Shown piece after piece: positions 8,918 to 18,940 of a stretch of 59,736 nt of DNA. The notes below the pieces were generated by a model. The model was not told the DNA's origin. It did no database searches and saw only the letters and a list, made by a program, of their open reading frames with translations. This DNA comes from CAZKRU01 sp964555235 (GTDB lineage Bacteria > Verrucomicrobiota > Verrucomicrobiia > Methylacidiphilales > CAMAQI01), in the NCBI GenBank assembly GCA_964555235.1, contig CAZKRU010000015.1, positions 1 through 59,736 on the forward strand, in the 5' to 3' direction. Numbering within the stretch: position 1 is the stretch's first letter; every line of letters begins with the position of its first letter. The translations under genes were made by a program, and so were the position numbers.

Positions 8918-9937
8918 CTAAGTTGGTCGTCCCACCGCTTGAAGGAACGGCTTCACGCCCTGAACCAAATCGGCAAATTTATTCAAGTCCACCTGCTGTT
9001 GCCCATCGCTCCAGGCTTCCGCCGGATTGGGATGAACTTCCACCAACAATCCATCGGCATTCAAAGCCGCCGCCGCTTTGCAGAGTTCCAACACCAGATC
9101 CGAACGGCCACATCCCTGACTCGGATCGACAATTACGGGAAGATGCGATTCCTGTTTCACAATCGCCACCGCGCCAAGATCCAACGTATTCCGGGTGTAG
9201 GTCTCAAATGTCCGAATCCCGCGTTCGCAAAGGAGCACATTCGGATTTCCCTGACTTAAAATATACTCTGCTGCCAGAAGCCACTCTTCCATTCGCATCG
9301 AAAGCCCACGCTTGAGAAGGACCGGCTTTCCTGTTTTTGCGGCAGCCACCAGCAAGGCATAATTCTGAGAATTGCGGGCTCCGATTTGAAGAATGTCGGC
9401 GTACTTCGCCACGAGATCGACATCCTTTTCGGCAAGGACTTCGGTAATAATTCCGAGACCGTACTCCTGACGCGCTTGCGCCAAAAACTTGAGCCCGACT
9501 TCCCCGAGCCCTTGAAATTCATACGGTGACGTTCGCGGCTTAAAAGCACCGCCTCGAAGAAAAGTCGCGCCATTCGCTTTCACCGATTTTGCCGTCGTCA
9601 TCAATTGCTCTTCACTCTCCACCGAGCAAGGACCCGCCATATAACAAAAAGGCTGACCTCCCCCAATCTTCACCCCAAACGCTTCTACAACCGTCGGCTT
9701 CTTCTGCGTTTCTCGACTGACCAATTTGTAACGCTTCTGAACCCGAAGCACCGTCTCCACCTGAGGCCACGCCGTCAAGGTCTCCAACGTATGCTGTGTT
9801 CGCTCGTCCCCAATGGCCGCCACGACGGTCTGCACTTTTCCGACAATGAGCTTCGGTTCATATCCGAGCTTCTGAACCTCTGCCACCACTTTATCGATTT
9901 CCGTCTGAGGCAATCCCGCTTTAAGCACCACGATCAT
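8918..9937 (-). CDS. aroF: 3-deoxy-7-phosphoheptulonate (DAHP) synthase, type I-beta
   Basis: The 339-residue enzyme condenses phosphoenolpyruvate with erythrose 4-phosphate, the first step of the shikimate pathway. An N-terminal ferredoxin-like regulatory domain (about 1-75, starting MIVVLKAG) precedes the TIM barrel with AGPCSVES, RGGAFKPRTSPYEFQG, LQIGARNSQNY and VDPSQGCGR. The frame is open further upstream to 10090, but conserved homology starts at the ATG at 9937, and the divergent protease gene begins at 10030, so 9937 is preferred. The gene lies 9 bases before the response-regulator gene on the same strand. Confidence 0.93.
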   Translation of the reverse strand: MIVVLKAGLPQTEIDKVVAEVQKLGYEPKLIVGKVQTVVAAIGDERTQHTLETLTAWPQVETVLRVQKRYKLVSRETQKKPTVVEAFGVKIGGGQPFCYMAGPCSVESEEQLMTTAKSVKANGATFLRGGAFKPRTSPYEFQGLGEVGLKFLAQARQEYGLGIITEVLAEKDVDLVAKYADILQIGARNSQNYALLVAAAKTGKPVLLKRGLSMRMEEWLLAAEYILSQGNPNVLLCERGIRTFETYTRNTLDLGAVAIVKQESHLPVIVDPSQGCGRSDLVLELCKAAAALNADGLLVEVHPNPAEAWSDGQQQVDLNKFADLVQGVKPFLQAVGRPT

Positions 9938-10029
9938 AGAACACCATCGTAGAGGAGTCGTCTCACTCCTGCAACGACAAATCAAAAGAAGGGCTTGAGC
10001 GAGAAGAAGTTCCCAACTAGACTTTTCGG

Positions 10030-10428
10030 ATGGGAATCGCCTACGCCGAGTTGACTTTGGAAAACCCGAAACGATCCGAGTTGCAGCCACTTAAAGTGAA
10101 CGCGCTCGCCGATACAGGCTCCCTCGATTTATGCATTCCCGAAGGGGTCAAATTACAACTCCAACTGGAAACGACCTCTCAAAAAACCGTAACCACTGCG
10201 GACGGAAAACGGAGTCTTTGTGATTATGTCGGCCCCGTTCGAGTGCGTTTTGAAAATCGAGAATGCTACGTTGGTGCCGTGATTCTCGGCGATGAAGTGC
10301 TCCTTGGTGCCGTTCCCATGGAGGATATGGATTTAGTTGTCTCTCCTCCACTCAAACGTGTCATCGTCAATCCCCTTCACCCGAATTTCGCTGAAGGCCC
10401 CGCAAAAGGGTTCAGGACCGATAACTGA
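10030..10428 (+). CDS. Clan AA retropepsin-like aspartic protease
   Basis: The 132-residue protein has the retropepsin-type active-site triad Asp28-Thr29-Gly30 in NALADTGSLDL and the later hydrophobic-Gly motif VILGDEVLLGAV. This is the single-domain bacterial clan AA form, which would work as a dimer. There is no signal peptide. The substrate is unknown; these genes are typically stand-alone. It is divergent from aroF. Confidence 0.82.
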   Translation: MGIAYAELTLENPKRSELQPLKVNALADTGSLDLCIPEGVKLQLQLETTSQKTVTTADGKRSLCDYVGPVRVRFENRECYVGAVILGDEVLLGAVPMEDMDLVVSPPLKRVIVNPLHPNFAEGPAKGFRTDN

Positions 10429-10444
10429 CGAAAGAAATTGGTGG

Positions 10445-10523
10445 GGCGGTTTCGATGAAACCGCCGGGCTTGGGGATCGGATACAGAACGCAGAACGGCG
10501 CCCTCATCGAGGTCTCCCTACCA
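10445..10523. repeat. Hairpin plus REP-like arm
   Basis: 10445-10465 forms a perfect 9-bp stem (GGCGGTTTC, GAT, GAAACCGCC). 10495-10523 is another arm of the repeat at 215-242 and 4693-4777 (ACGGCGCCCTC ... CCCTACCA). It lies 17 bases after the protease gene stop. There is no T-run, so this looks like a repeat rather than a classical terminator. Confidence 0.6.
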
Positions 10524-10619
10524 AATTTGGAATAGAATCGTTGAGTTTTTTCTGTTCTGAATACATCCCCCTCCAACTTTCACCTCGACCGATGCATTTG
10601 GATCCTTTATCAATGGGAG

Positions 10620-10973
10620 ATGAACACACAAAAAACATTCTTCCTCTACGGTGGCTTCATGTTACTCGCCAGTCTCGGCTATCAATTCGTCTCTCCTGCG
10701 AAAAGCGCTCTTATTTTGACCGCTTCAACGGGGTTGATCGCTGCGCTCTCGGGGATTCTGGTTGAAAAATGGAAAGGGGCGCATGTCACCGGGTTAACGG
10801 TCATCGGTTTCTTCTGTGGAATGCTTGCAGCCAGACTCCCTGCACTTCATCTGAAGACGATGGCCTTCCCTGAAAAATTCCCTGGTTTTATTCTAAGCGT
10901 GGTCGTTGCCTTGGCTTCCGCCACGGCGCTGATCGTCCTTCTCCGCAATCATTTGGATCGCACGACGAAATAA
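10620..10973 (+). CDS. Small integral membrane protein, unknown
   Basis: The 117-residue hydrophobic protein has about four membrane helices (roughly 8-25, 30-47, 55-72 and 88-107) and many Gly/Ala residues. The layout weakly recalls the TMEM14/UPF0136 family (GG....GY near the N-terminus), but I cannot confirm that. It is 15 bases upstream of gpmI on the same strand and may be co-transcribed. No function is assigned. Confidence 0.6.
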   Translation: MNTQKTFFLYGGFMLLASLGYQFVSPAKSALILTASTGLIAALSGILVEKWKGAHVTGLTVIGFFCGMLAARLPALHLKTMAFPEKFPGFILSVVVALASATALIVLLRNHLDRTTK

Positions 10974-10988
10974 TCTGACCCTTGATTC

Positions 10989-12533
10989 ATGAAAAAACCG
11001 GTTGCACTGATTATTCGCGATGGCTGGGGCATTAGCCCTCAAGGTCTCGCTGCCGCTGAAAAAGAGGGGAATGCGCCGCTCCTCGCCAAAGTCCCCTTTC
11101 ATGATCATCTTTTCAAAACCTTCCCGTGCAGTCATCTGAGTGCGAGTGGAATGGATGTCGGACTTCCCGAAGGTCAAATGGGAAATAGCGAGGTCGGTCA
11201 TCTCAATCTCGGCGCCGGACGAATTGTTTACCAGGACCTGACCCGCATTAATAAATCGATTCAAGAGGGCGAATTCGAAAAGAATCCGGTCTTGATTCAG
11301 TTCCTCTCCGAATTAAAAGCCCGCAACGGCGCGCTGCACCTTTGGGGTCTCATCTCGGATGGTGGCGTTCATTCGCACCTGAATCATCTCATCGCACTCC
11401 TCAAAGCCGCCAAATCCGCCGGACTCGATCGCGTTCTCATTCATGCCTTCATGGATGGACGCGATACCTCCCCGAATGGCGGGGTTGGTTATCTCGAAAC
11501 CGTCATCAAGGCGACTCAGGAAATTGGCGTCGGCACAATCGCAACGATGATCGGTCGTTATTATGCAATGGATCGGGACAAACGCTGGGAGCGGACTCAA
11601 CTGGCTTACGATCTGATCTTCTCCGGAGTCGGAGCAAGTGCTTCGAACCCGATTCAAGCGCTTCAATCCTATTATGATGCGGGCAAAACCGACGAATTCA
11701 TTCCCGCCACGGTCTTTCTCGCGACGCCTCGTCCTTTGGTTCAAGACGGCGATGGAATTCTTTTTTATAATTTCCGAGCCGACCGAACGCGTCAAATCAG
11801 TCAGCCCCTTCTCAACGATCAATTCACCGGTTTTAAACCAGCGTGTCGACCGAAGGTCAGTTACCTCACGATGACGGAACACGATGCAACGAATCACACT
11901 CCCATTCTTTATGCGCCGCAAAGCATGAAGAATCTTCTGGGCGAAGTCGTTTCCAATTCCGGAAAACTTCAACTTCGAATGGCGGAGACGGAAAAGTATC
12001 CTCACGTCACTTATTTCTTCAATGGTGGAATCGAAACCCCATTCCCCGGAGAAGATCGAGAAATGGCCGCCTCCCCCAAAGTAGCCACGTACGATCTGCA
12101 ACCGGAAATGAGCGCAACGGAGCTCACCGAGATCGCCCTCAAAAAGATCGACTCAAAACCGTACGACCTCCTCATTTTAAATTACGCCAACCCCGACATG
12201 GTGGGACACACCGGAAGTCTTCCCGCCGCGATCAAGGCCGTCGAAACGATTGATGCCTCTCTCAAACGCCTCGTTGAAAAAATCCTTTCTCTGGGGGGAT
12301 GCGCTCTAATCACCGCCGATCATGGGAATTGTGAACGGATGAAAAATGACGATGGATCCCCGAATACCGCCCACACGACCAACCTCGTACACTTGCTCTA
12401 TGTCGGAGCGGATTCGGCCTCTTTTCAACTCAAAAATGGCATTCTGGCCGACATCGCTCCGACCCTGCTCGACCTTCTCGAATTAAAAAAACCTGATGAA
12501 ATGACTGGAAAAAGTCTCCTCATTCGCCGATAA
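10989..12533 (+). CDS. gpmI: 2,3-bisphosphoglycerate-independent phosphoglycerate mutase
   Basis: The 514-residue glycolytic enzyme interconverts 3- and 2-phosphoglycerate using two Mn ions. It starts with the alkaline-phosphatase-fold signature LIIRDGWG, with the catalytic Ser67 in QMGNSEVGHLNLGAGR. The phosphotransferase insert domain has HAFMDGRDTSP, RYYAMDRDKRWER and NFRADRTRQ. Metal sites are in NYANPDMVGHTG, ADHGNCE and HTTNLVHLL. The length is normal for the family. Confidence 0.96.
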   Translation: MKKPVALIIRDGWGISPQGLAAAEKEGNAPLLAKVPFHDHLFKTFPCSHLSASGMDVGLPEGQMGNSEVGHLNLGAGRIVYQDLTRINKSIQEGEFEKNPVLIQFLSELKARNGALHLWGLISDGGVHSHLNHLIALLKAAKSAGLDRVLIHAFMDGRDTSPNGGVGYLETVIKATQEIGVGTIATMIGRYYAMDRDKRWERTQLAYDLIFSGVGASASNPIQALQSYYDAGKTDEFIPATVFLATPRPLVQDGDGILFYNFRADRTRQISQPLLNDQFTGFKPACRPKVSYLTMTEHDATNHTPILYAPQSMKNLLGEVVSNSGKLQLRMAETEKYPHVTYFFNGGIETPFPGEDREMAASPKVATYDLQPEMSATELTEIALKKIDSKPYDLLILNYANPDMVGHTGSLPAAIKAVETIDASLKRLVEKILSLGGCALITADHGNCERMKNDDGSPNTAHTTNLVHLLYVGADSASFQLKNGILADIAPTLLDLLELKKPDEMTGKSLLIRR

Positions 12534-12603
12534 CCTACTTATGCGCCCTCAAAAAATAAGGAAAAGTCCCTACCCCATCTCTAACCCGTTTCTGTGGCGG
12601 CTG

Positions 12604-12655
12604 GTTAAGAATCCTTAACTTAGCCATTGACTTTTTACACCCTAATTCGTCAAAT
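12604..12655 (+). promoter_or_regulatory. Putative promoter with upstream inverted repeat
   Basis: 12604-12619 is a perfect inverted repeat (GTTAAG, AATC, CTTAAC). Immediately after it, TTGACT at 12627-12632 and TCAAAT at 12650-12655 are spaced by 17 bases as -35 and -10 boxes, 10 bases before the ATG of the TPR/coiled-coil gene. The inverted repeat could be an operator or part of the gpmI transcript end. Inference only. Confidence 0.4.
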
Positions 12656-12664
12656 ATCCGAATC

Positions 12665-14518
12665 ATGTTTTCCAAGGGGCTGAAGCTAATCCGATTTGCA
12701 GGTTTTTATCTGCTCGCGACCTCCTTTTTAGTAGCGGCTCCCCCGCCTACGGCTCAGGATCAATTTTTACAAATCTATTTTTTGCTGATGGAAGCGGAGA
12801 ATCTGGAAAAGGCCGGTCAAAAGACAAATGCCATCACACGCTACCAGGAAGTTCAAAAGCGGCTCGAATCGCTCAAGAAAAATAATCCCGACTGGCAACC
12901 GGTCATTGTTAATTTCCGGTTGAAATACGTCAAAGACAAACTCGCCGGACTCAACGCTTCCGACAAACAACTTCCGACGATTCCGAAACCGGAAGCGACT
13001 CCGACCAAGCCAAATCCTCTCGGGCCGGGACCCGCACAAAATCCGACGCCCCTCCCCCTACCAGTCACTCCGAGCACTGGAATTCAACCACCGGTTGCGC
13101 CAACCATGCCGCAAGTTCAACCGATTGCTGAGACTCCCGTGGCGCCACCAACCCCACCGAGCGTCACCCCTGACGAAACGATTGTTCTCAAAGCCCGTAT
13201 TGTTGTCCTCGAGAAAGAGCTGCAGGACTATAAAGGAAAATATCTGGAGGCCTTGGAAGAGACCAACAAACTTCGTCAACGTCTTGAAAGCACCGAGCGC
13301 GAGCTCACCGCCGCACGATCGGGAACAGTTGACTCGCGTGTCGCCAAGCTGCTTCAGGAAAATAACTCTCTCAAAGATCAGCTAAATCACGCAGAAGCTC
13401 AAGTGAAACAGCTTCGTCAAGGGGGATCCACCAGCGATGTCAGCGTTCCCCTCTTGCAAACTCAACTTAAAAAAGTTCAGGACCAACTCGCACTCCTCGA
13501 GCAGGAAAATCAGGCCTACAAACAGACAACTGCCGAGTTGAAAGCGCAACTGAGTGTCGCCAACCAACAAGTCAGCGATTCCGCCTCCGGAAAAATGGAT
13601 GAAAATATCCGCAAGGAAAATGAAGTTCTCCGCAATATCATCAACCGTCAGCTCCAAGAACAAGCCCGTCGCGATGCCGCCAAACGCCTCGCCATGGAAG
13701 AACTCCAACACTTGAAGATCAAGTCCGAGGTTCTCCGTCAGCAAATCGAACTTCTCGGTTCTCCGCTCAGTGTTTTGAGCTCGGAAGAACTGGCATTACT
13801 CCACACGCCAAATAGCATCGATATTCTGGCCCCGGACAACGGATTCAAGGCGCCGCTCGAATCTCCCGTTCCGGAACAGATGAATTCCGCACCTTCTGCC
13901 CACTCCTCTGAGCCCTCGCACGAGACGGGCTCCGGCGACTATCGAAATAAGCCGCGCGTTCCAGACGACATGAGATCTCTCGCTCAAGAAGCGGGTGATC
14001 TTTTCAATAAAAAGCGTTATGCGGAAGCCGCAGACAAATATCGGTCCATCACCGAAAAATATCCGGAAAGCCTCTATGCCTGGTCCAATCTGGGCGTCGT
14101 GAAATTTCAAATGCAGGATCTCACGGGTGCCGAGGAAGCCTTGCGCCAGGCCATCAAACTTTCCCCCAACGACGCCTTCTCACATTCGGTTTTGGGAATT
14201 GTTTACTATCAGTTGAATCGTTTCGATGACGCCGTACAAATCCTCACGAAAGCCACCACGCTCGACGCCAACGATGCCAAGACGCATAACTACCTTGGGA
14301 TCGCCTGCTCGCAAAAGGGCTGGCAGGAAGCCGCCGAGCAGGAATGTCGCAAAGCCATTGAGATTGATCCGAATTACGGAGACGCCCACTTTAATCTTGC
14401 GGTGATTTATGCGACGCAAAAGCCACCGGCGAAAGAACTCGCCCGAAAGCATTACAAACGCGCCTTGGATCTTGGAATTCCAAAAGATCCCCAGATCGAA
14501 AAACTGATCAACCCTTAA
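12665..14518 (+). CDS. Exported coiled-coil / TPR protein
   Basis: The 617-residue protein has a signal peptide (about 1-25, ending FLVAAPPP). A helical N-terminal part is followed by a Pro/Thr-rich linker (about 100-170), a long coiled coil (about 175-380, rich in Gln, Leu, Glu and Lys heptads), a low-complexity Ser/Glu linker and at least four TPR repeats (about 440-610, for example YAWSNLGVVKFQMQDLTGAEEAL). The architecture fits a periplasmic scaffold for envelope or division complexes; its partner is unknown. It ends 4 bases inside the end of the convergent histidine-kinase gene. Confidence 0.82.
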   Translation: MFSKGLKLIRFAGFYLLATSFLVAAPPPTAQDQFLQIYFLLMEAENLEKAGQKTNAITRYQEVQKRLESLKKNNPDWQPVIVNFRLKYVKDKLAGLNASDKQLPTIPKPEATPTKPNPLGPGPAQNPTPLPLPVTPSTGIQPPVAPTMPQVQPIAETPVAPPTPPSVTPDETIVLKARIVVLEKELQDYKGKYLEALEETNKLRQRLESTERELTAARSGTVDSRVAKLLQENNSLKDQLNHAEAQVKQLRQGGSTSDVSVPLLQTQLKKVQDQLALLEQENQAYKQTTAELKAQLSVANQQVSDSASGKMDENIRKENEVLRNIINRQLQEQARRDAAKRLAMEELQHLKIKSEVLRQQIELLGSPLSVLSSEELALLHTPNSIDILAPDNGFKAPLESPVPEQMNSAPSAHSSEPSHETGSGDYRNKPRVPDDMRSLAQEAGDLFNKKRYAEAADKYRSITEKYPESLYAWSNLGVVKFQMQDLTGAEEALRQAIKLSPNDAFSHSVLGIVYYQLNRFDDAVQILTKATTLDANDAKTHNYLGIACSQKGWQEAAEQECRKAIEIDPNYGDAHFNLAVIYATQKPPAKELARKHYKRALDLGIPKDPQIEKLINP

Positions 14519-16200
14519 GCGACCGGAAACAACAAGCGAAACTCGGTTCCTTTTCCGACCTTCGACGTGACTTGAATCTTTCCGCGGTGACTCTCCATAA
14601 TTTTTCGGACAATCGCCAAGCCAATTCCTGTCCCCCCCTGCTTCGAACTAAGGAATGAAGTAAAAAGTTTCTCCACCTGATCCGCAGGCATGCCATGTCC
14701 GGTATCTCGAATAGAGAGCGTCACATAGCGAATCCCCTCCATCTCCTCGGAAATCGCGCCAAGGGTGAGAGTCCCCCCCTCCAACATCGCATCGGCCGCA
14801 TTCAAGACGAGATTCAAGAGCGCCTGCTCCACTTGGGCTCGATCCGCTTTCCACTCGGGCAAGGCAAGAGGGATACTAATTTTCGTCTTCACTTCCTGAG
14901 CCGATAACTTATGCCGGGTCAAGAGGGCAACATCTTGAAAGAGATTCAATGCCGCCACCGGTTTCATCGCCGGCTCCGCCGAGCGCGCAAAGGTGAGCAC
15001 CTGATCCACGATCCGATTCATCAGTTTCATCTTATCCGTGATGATCTCGACATCCTTGAGAGTCCCCTCATCCCGTGGCACCGTGGAAGAAATTCCATGA
15101 AACAACATCTGAACGACGGTCAGTGGGTTTCGAATTTCGTGAGCGATTTCCGCCGCAAGCATTCCAATCGCGGAGAGACGCTCCCCTTGACGTAAATTCT
15201 CCTCCATCGCAATCACCCGCTCCATCAAATCGCCCTTCTCAATCGCCAATGCCGCCAAACTGGCCAAGGTCGAAAGAATCTGGATCTCTGCCACGGAAAA
15301 GCGGTGCAACTGGGGCATATAAACGGAAAGAACTCCCAGCAGTCGCTCTCCCGTTTGCAGGGGAACCGCCAGGAGCGAAACCAATCCCTCCTTGCGCGCG
15401 ATTTCCGGATGGAGATAGCCGTCATGCTCCTGAACATTCCAAACCGTGATCGGTTTTCTTCGCTTCAGTACAACCCCGAGCAGGGACTCTTCCAAGGGGA
15501 CATTCGGCTTATTTTGATAATCAGCCCCCGCTCCGTGGCACGCTCGCAAAACCAGCTCTTTTCCATTTTCACTCACCAACATCAAAGAGCAGAGTCGACT
15601 GTTCATTAACTGACAGACGAGACGCGTGGTCTGCTGCAAGGCTTGATCCAAAACAATTTCAGAAAAGATCGCCTGACTAATATCGACCAACGACGTCAAC
15701 TGCTGCTCCGCGCTTCGAAGGCGATCAATCTCCCAGCCCTGTCTCAGGTATTCGCCCATCTCGACCACCATGAGTGAGAGATAGACCTCGTCTTCAACCC
15801 CAAAACAATGTTCGCGATTGGATTCCAAGTTTAGAACTCCGACCACTTGCGAATCGATTTCAATGGGGAGCGCCAATTCGGAACGGGTTCGCGAGTTCAA
15901 GTCGACATAGCGTCGCTCACTTCGGACATCATCGATCCGCAACAGTTTCCCCGTTCCCGCCACGTAACCGGTAATTCCCTCCCCCATTTGAAGCGAGGTC
16001 TTTTGCGCCTTTTGCGTTAAGCCGATGGCGGCCTCCACATCCAGCATTCTCGTATTCGGATTCATCAGACGAATCGAACCCCGATCTGCCCCGGTCGTTT
16101 TCAACGACTCCTTCAAAAAATGTGCGAGCATCCGTTGCGGGGAGAGCAGGATACGAAGATCCTTGGCCCGCCAAGAGGGGAGCGACTTTTTTTTAGGCAT
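14515..16200 (-). CDS. GAF-GAF sensor histidine kinase
   Basis: The 561-residue soluble kinase has two GAF domains (about 20-150 and 180-320). The dimerisation/phosphoacceptor helix carries His in AAEIAHEIRNPLTVV (near residue 350). The HATPase domain shows N-box LNLVLNAADAML, G1 DTGHGMPADQVEKLF and G2 GTGIGLAIVRKI. There are no membrane helices, so it senses a cytoplasmic signal. Its ATG overlaps the end of glnD by 8 bases, so the two are co-translated. A nitrogen-status role like NtrB is a reasonable guess, but GAF domains do not prove it. No cognate regulator is adjacent. Confidence 0.93.
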   Translation of the reverse strand: MPKKKSLPSWRAKDLRILLSPQRMLAHFLKESLKTTGADRGSIRLMNPNTRMLDVEAAIGLTQKAQKTSLQMGEGITGYVAGTGKLLRIDDVRSERRYVDLNSRTRSELALPIEIDSQVVGVLNLESNREHCFGVEDEVYLSLMVVEMGEYLRQGWEIDRLRSAEQQLTSLVDISQAIFSEIVLDQALQQTTRLVCQLMNSRLCSLMLVSENGKELVLRACHGAGADYQNKPNVPLEESLLGVVLKRRKPITVWNVQEHDGYLHPEIARKEGLVSLLAVPLQTGERLLGVLSVYMPQLHRFSVAEIQILSTLASLAALAIEKGDLMERVIAMEENLRQGERLSAIGMLAAEIAHEIRNPLTVVQMLFHGISSTVPRDEGTLKDVEIITDKMKLMNRIVDQVLTFARSAEPAMKPVAALNLFQDVALLTRHKLSAQEVKTKISIPLALPEWKADRAQVEQALLNLVLNAADAMLEGGTLTLGAISEEMEGIRYVTLSIRDTGHGMPADQVEKLFTSFLSSKQGGTGIGLAIVRKIMESHRGKIQVTSKVGKGTEFRLLFPVA

Positions 16201-18940
16201 CGATTGATTTCCGAAGCGCGTTCGTAATTTTTAAAATGCGTGCGTCATCCAGAATTTTTTGGCCATCAGAATCCGTAATGTAGAACGTATCCAACGCCGC
16301 CCCCTTCTCCGTGGTAATCCGGGCAAAGACGACGTCAACCTCCTGCTCCGCGAGACAATTCGCCATTTGAAAAAGCAGTCCGGGACGATCCGGCGTGGTC
16401 ACGTGCAACAGCGTCGCCTCATGGGAGCTCTGCTGATCAAAGGTGATCTTCGTTGGAAAATCCAATCCTTCCACTCCGAGATGGATCATTGACTTTCTCT
16501 GGGGCATCTTGGAGGCGATCTGGAAATTCGGGTCGCCAAAGACCTTGTCGAGCATCTCACGCACATCTTTCTGATCCCGCGGGTCCGTGACCGCTTGCAA
16601 GAGGTTCGTCGTCACCCGAAAGGTATCGATCACGAGGTTATCCAGTCGCGTAGAGATATCCGCACTCAAAATCGAAATCCCACAGGCCGCAAAAGCTCCG
16701 GTAATTTTTGTGAAGACTTTTTCGCGATCCCAAGTCACAACACTGACGACAGAATGCGCCTGATCGGGAAAATCCATCCACCCCACCACCGGGAAAAGCG
16801 CCCGATCCGGCTCGGCAAGGCGCGCCAGAAAGACATGGACCAATTGAAGATGCTGGGCAATGACATGCTCCGGGAGGGAGTTGAAATACCGTGGCGGCAA
16901 ATTGACAAAATGCGCCTCCACCTCTTCGATCGTGATCTCCTTCGCGAGCGATTCCCGGATCCGTTTCTTCAATTCTGCGAGCGACTTTTGAGCGGCCATG
17001 ACAAATTCCTCCTCTCCCGCCAGAGCCTGACGGGTTAAATGATACAAACGCCAGAGCAACATCTCCCGCCACTCCAGCCATTTTTCGTCTCCACCGGTTC
17101 CCTTCCCATCCGCAAAGGTGAGAAGCAATAAAAGGTCCAATCTCTCCAAGGTTTGAACAATTCGTGCAAAAACAAGGATGGTCTCTTCATCATCGAGGTT
17201 TTTCGTCCGCGCCGTGTCCGACATGGTCAAATGATGATCCGTCAAAAAGATCAGGATCGAGAGATCATCCGCCTTCAACCGGAAGCGACGCGCCACTTTC
17301 ATGGCATTGTAAGCGCTCTGCTCCGAATGATGCCGCCCTCCCTCCGATTTTCCCGTATCGTGCAACAGAAGCGCCAGATAGAGAAGATCCGGACGATCGA
17401 TTTGGAGAAAAACCGGCTTATAGCGGGTAAAGGGGAGCTCCGTTGAATCCAAAATACGATCCAACATTTCCAGACAAACCAAGGTATGCTCATCGGCGGT
17501 GTAGCGGTGGAAAAACTCATGTTGAACCAGACAGGTCAACGGCTCAAATTCCGGAAAGAGTCTCCCCAAAAATCCGAGTTCATGCATCGCCCGCGCGATC
17601 CTTCCGACCTGACCTTTTTTGGAGAAGATTCCAAGAACCATCTCCCGAGTCGATTTGTGGTAAATAAAGGTCCGGTCCAGAAGCTTGATGCGACGACGTA
17701 ATTTAAATCGCAATTCCGGCCCAATCTCCAGATGGAGATTCTGGGCATGAACAAAGGCGCGCAACGCTCGGAGCGGATCTTCGGTGAAAATGGAAGAGTC
17801 GGAAGCCTCAATAATTCCGCGCTGAATCAAAAACCCATCCAGTTCTTTGGTCTTGATCGCCATCCGGGGAAGAAAACCCCATTTCGGACGAGCCTTCATG
17901 CTTTTCACCCCAGCCAGTCGCTCTGCCAGGGTGTTGGTGATCTGAAACAGGACCTGCGCATGCTGATAGTAATCTCGCATGAGTGCTTCAATACGGCGTA
18001 AGATCGTTCGGTGCGTATAGCCAAACCGGTTCGCAATTTTACCCTGTAACTGAAGCGTCAGGATATCCCCCTTCCGCTTTTGTTGAAAATGCATCTCCGA
18101 TCGGAGTCTCATCAGAAAATCATACGCTTGCTCCATCTGCTTGCGTTCGCCCACGGTAATGTATTTCGCCTCCACCAAATCCTGAGTGGTGTGAAGTTTT
18201 CGCTTCACTTTTGCAATCCAGATCAGGCTGTGGTAATCCCGCAACCCTCCACATCCCCCCTTCACATTCGGCTCTTGAACAAAGGGAGTTCCCTCGTGTT
18301 TTTCATGACGGAGACGCTGATCTTCCAAACGCCACTCGACATATTTGTCTTCTTCACCATTCAAACACTTTCGTTCAAACGCCCTCTCAAAGGATTTCCA
18401 TAACTTCTCGTCGCCACAAAGAAGTCTCGCCTCGAGCATCGCTGTCTTCGTCTGAAGATCCTTCTGGGCCTGCTCCACAACATCCTCTTCGGAACGCGTC
18501 GCATGACCGACATCAAATCCGACATCCCAAAGCATGTAGAGAACCTCCTCGACCACCGCTTTCACGAGAACCGCTTCTTCCGCATTTTGCTTCCCGTGAA
18601 GAAAGAGAAGATCCACATCACTAAAAGGATTCATCTCTCCACGACCAAACCCCCCGACAGCCAACATCGCTACGGGCGGAATCGCTTGAAGGTGGGCACG
18701 CTTGGCATTCTCCATCGCCCCTCGCCACACATGACGCAAGACCACCGTCATCAAATCGGAACGCCGTTGGCACGTTTCCCGTCCACCGCTCCCCTGCTGG
18801 TGATTTAACTTAAGACGGTGCTCTTCAATCTTGAGAAATTTTCGATAAATTTCGAGAACGTCCCGCGGCTTCCGGAAAGACTCGCTTTCCAGTTGCTTCT
18901 CCGCATGACGTAAAACTTTTTCCAAATGCAGGGATGACAT
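16193..18940 (-). CDS. glnD: [Protein-PII] uridylyltransferase / uridylyl-removing enzyme
   Basis: The protein of about 915 residues modifies the PII nitrogen regulator with UMP when glutamine is low and removes it when high. The nucleotidyltransferase motif GGFGRGEMNPFSDVDLL is followed by the GlnD linker (FVQEPNVKGGCGGLRDYHS), an HD domain (YLALLLHDTGKSEGG and DHHLTMS) and two C-terminal ACT domains that bind glutamine. The domain order and length match GlnD. I chose the ATG at 18940; a TTG at 18982 would add 14 residues. No glnB or glnA is in the window. Confidence 0.94.
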   Translation of the reverse strand: MSSLHLEKVLRHAEKQLESESFRKPRDVLEIYRKFLKIEEHRLKLNHQQGSGGRETCQRRSDLMTVVLRHVWRGAMENAKRAHLQAIPPVAMLAVGGFGRGEMNPFSDVDLLFLHGKQNAEEAVLVKAVVEEVLYMLWDVGFDVGHATRSEEDVVEQAQKDLQTKTAMLEARLLCGDEKLWKSFERAFERKCLNGEEDKYVEWRLEDQRLRHEKHEGTPFVQEPNVKGGCGGLRDYHSLIWIAKVKRKLHTTQDLVEAKYITVGERKQMEQAYDFLMRLRSEMHFQQKRKGDILTLQLQGKIANRFGYTHRTILRRIEALMRDYYQHAQVLFQITNTLAERLAGVKSMKARPKWGFLPRMAIKTKELDGFLIQRGIIEASDSSIFTEDPLRALRAFVHAQNLHLEIGPELRFKLRRRIKLLDRTFIYHKSTREMVLGIFSKKGQVGRIARAMHELGFLGRLFPEFEPLTCLVQHEFFHRYTADEHTLVCLEMLDRILDSTELPFTRYKPVFLQIDRPDLLYLALLLHDTGKSEGGRHHSEQSAYNAMKVARRFRLKADDLSILIFLTDHHLTMSDTARTKNLDDEETILVFARIVQTLERLDLLLLLTFADGKGTGGDEKWLEWREMLLWRLYHLTRQALAGEEEFVMAAQKSLAELKKRIRESLAKEITIEEVEAHFVNLPPRYFNSLPEHVIAQHLQLVHVFLARLAEPDRALFPVVGWMDFPDQAHSVVSVVTWDREKVFTKITGAFAACGISILSADISTRLDNLVIDTFRVTTNLLQAVTDPRDQKDVREMLDKVFGDPNFQIASKMPQRKSMIHLGVEGLDFPTKITFDQQSSHEATLLHVTTPDRPGLLFQMANCLAEQEVDVVFARITTEKGAALDTFYITDSDGQKILDDARILKITNALRKSIDA

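Noticed and set aside
9938..10090. N-terminal extension of DAHP synthase
   Set aside because: Arg-rich, not conserved in the family, and collides with the divergent protease gene.
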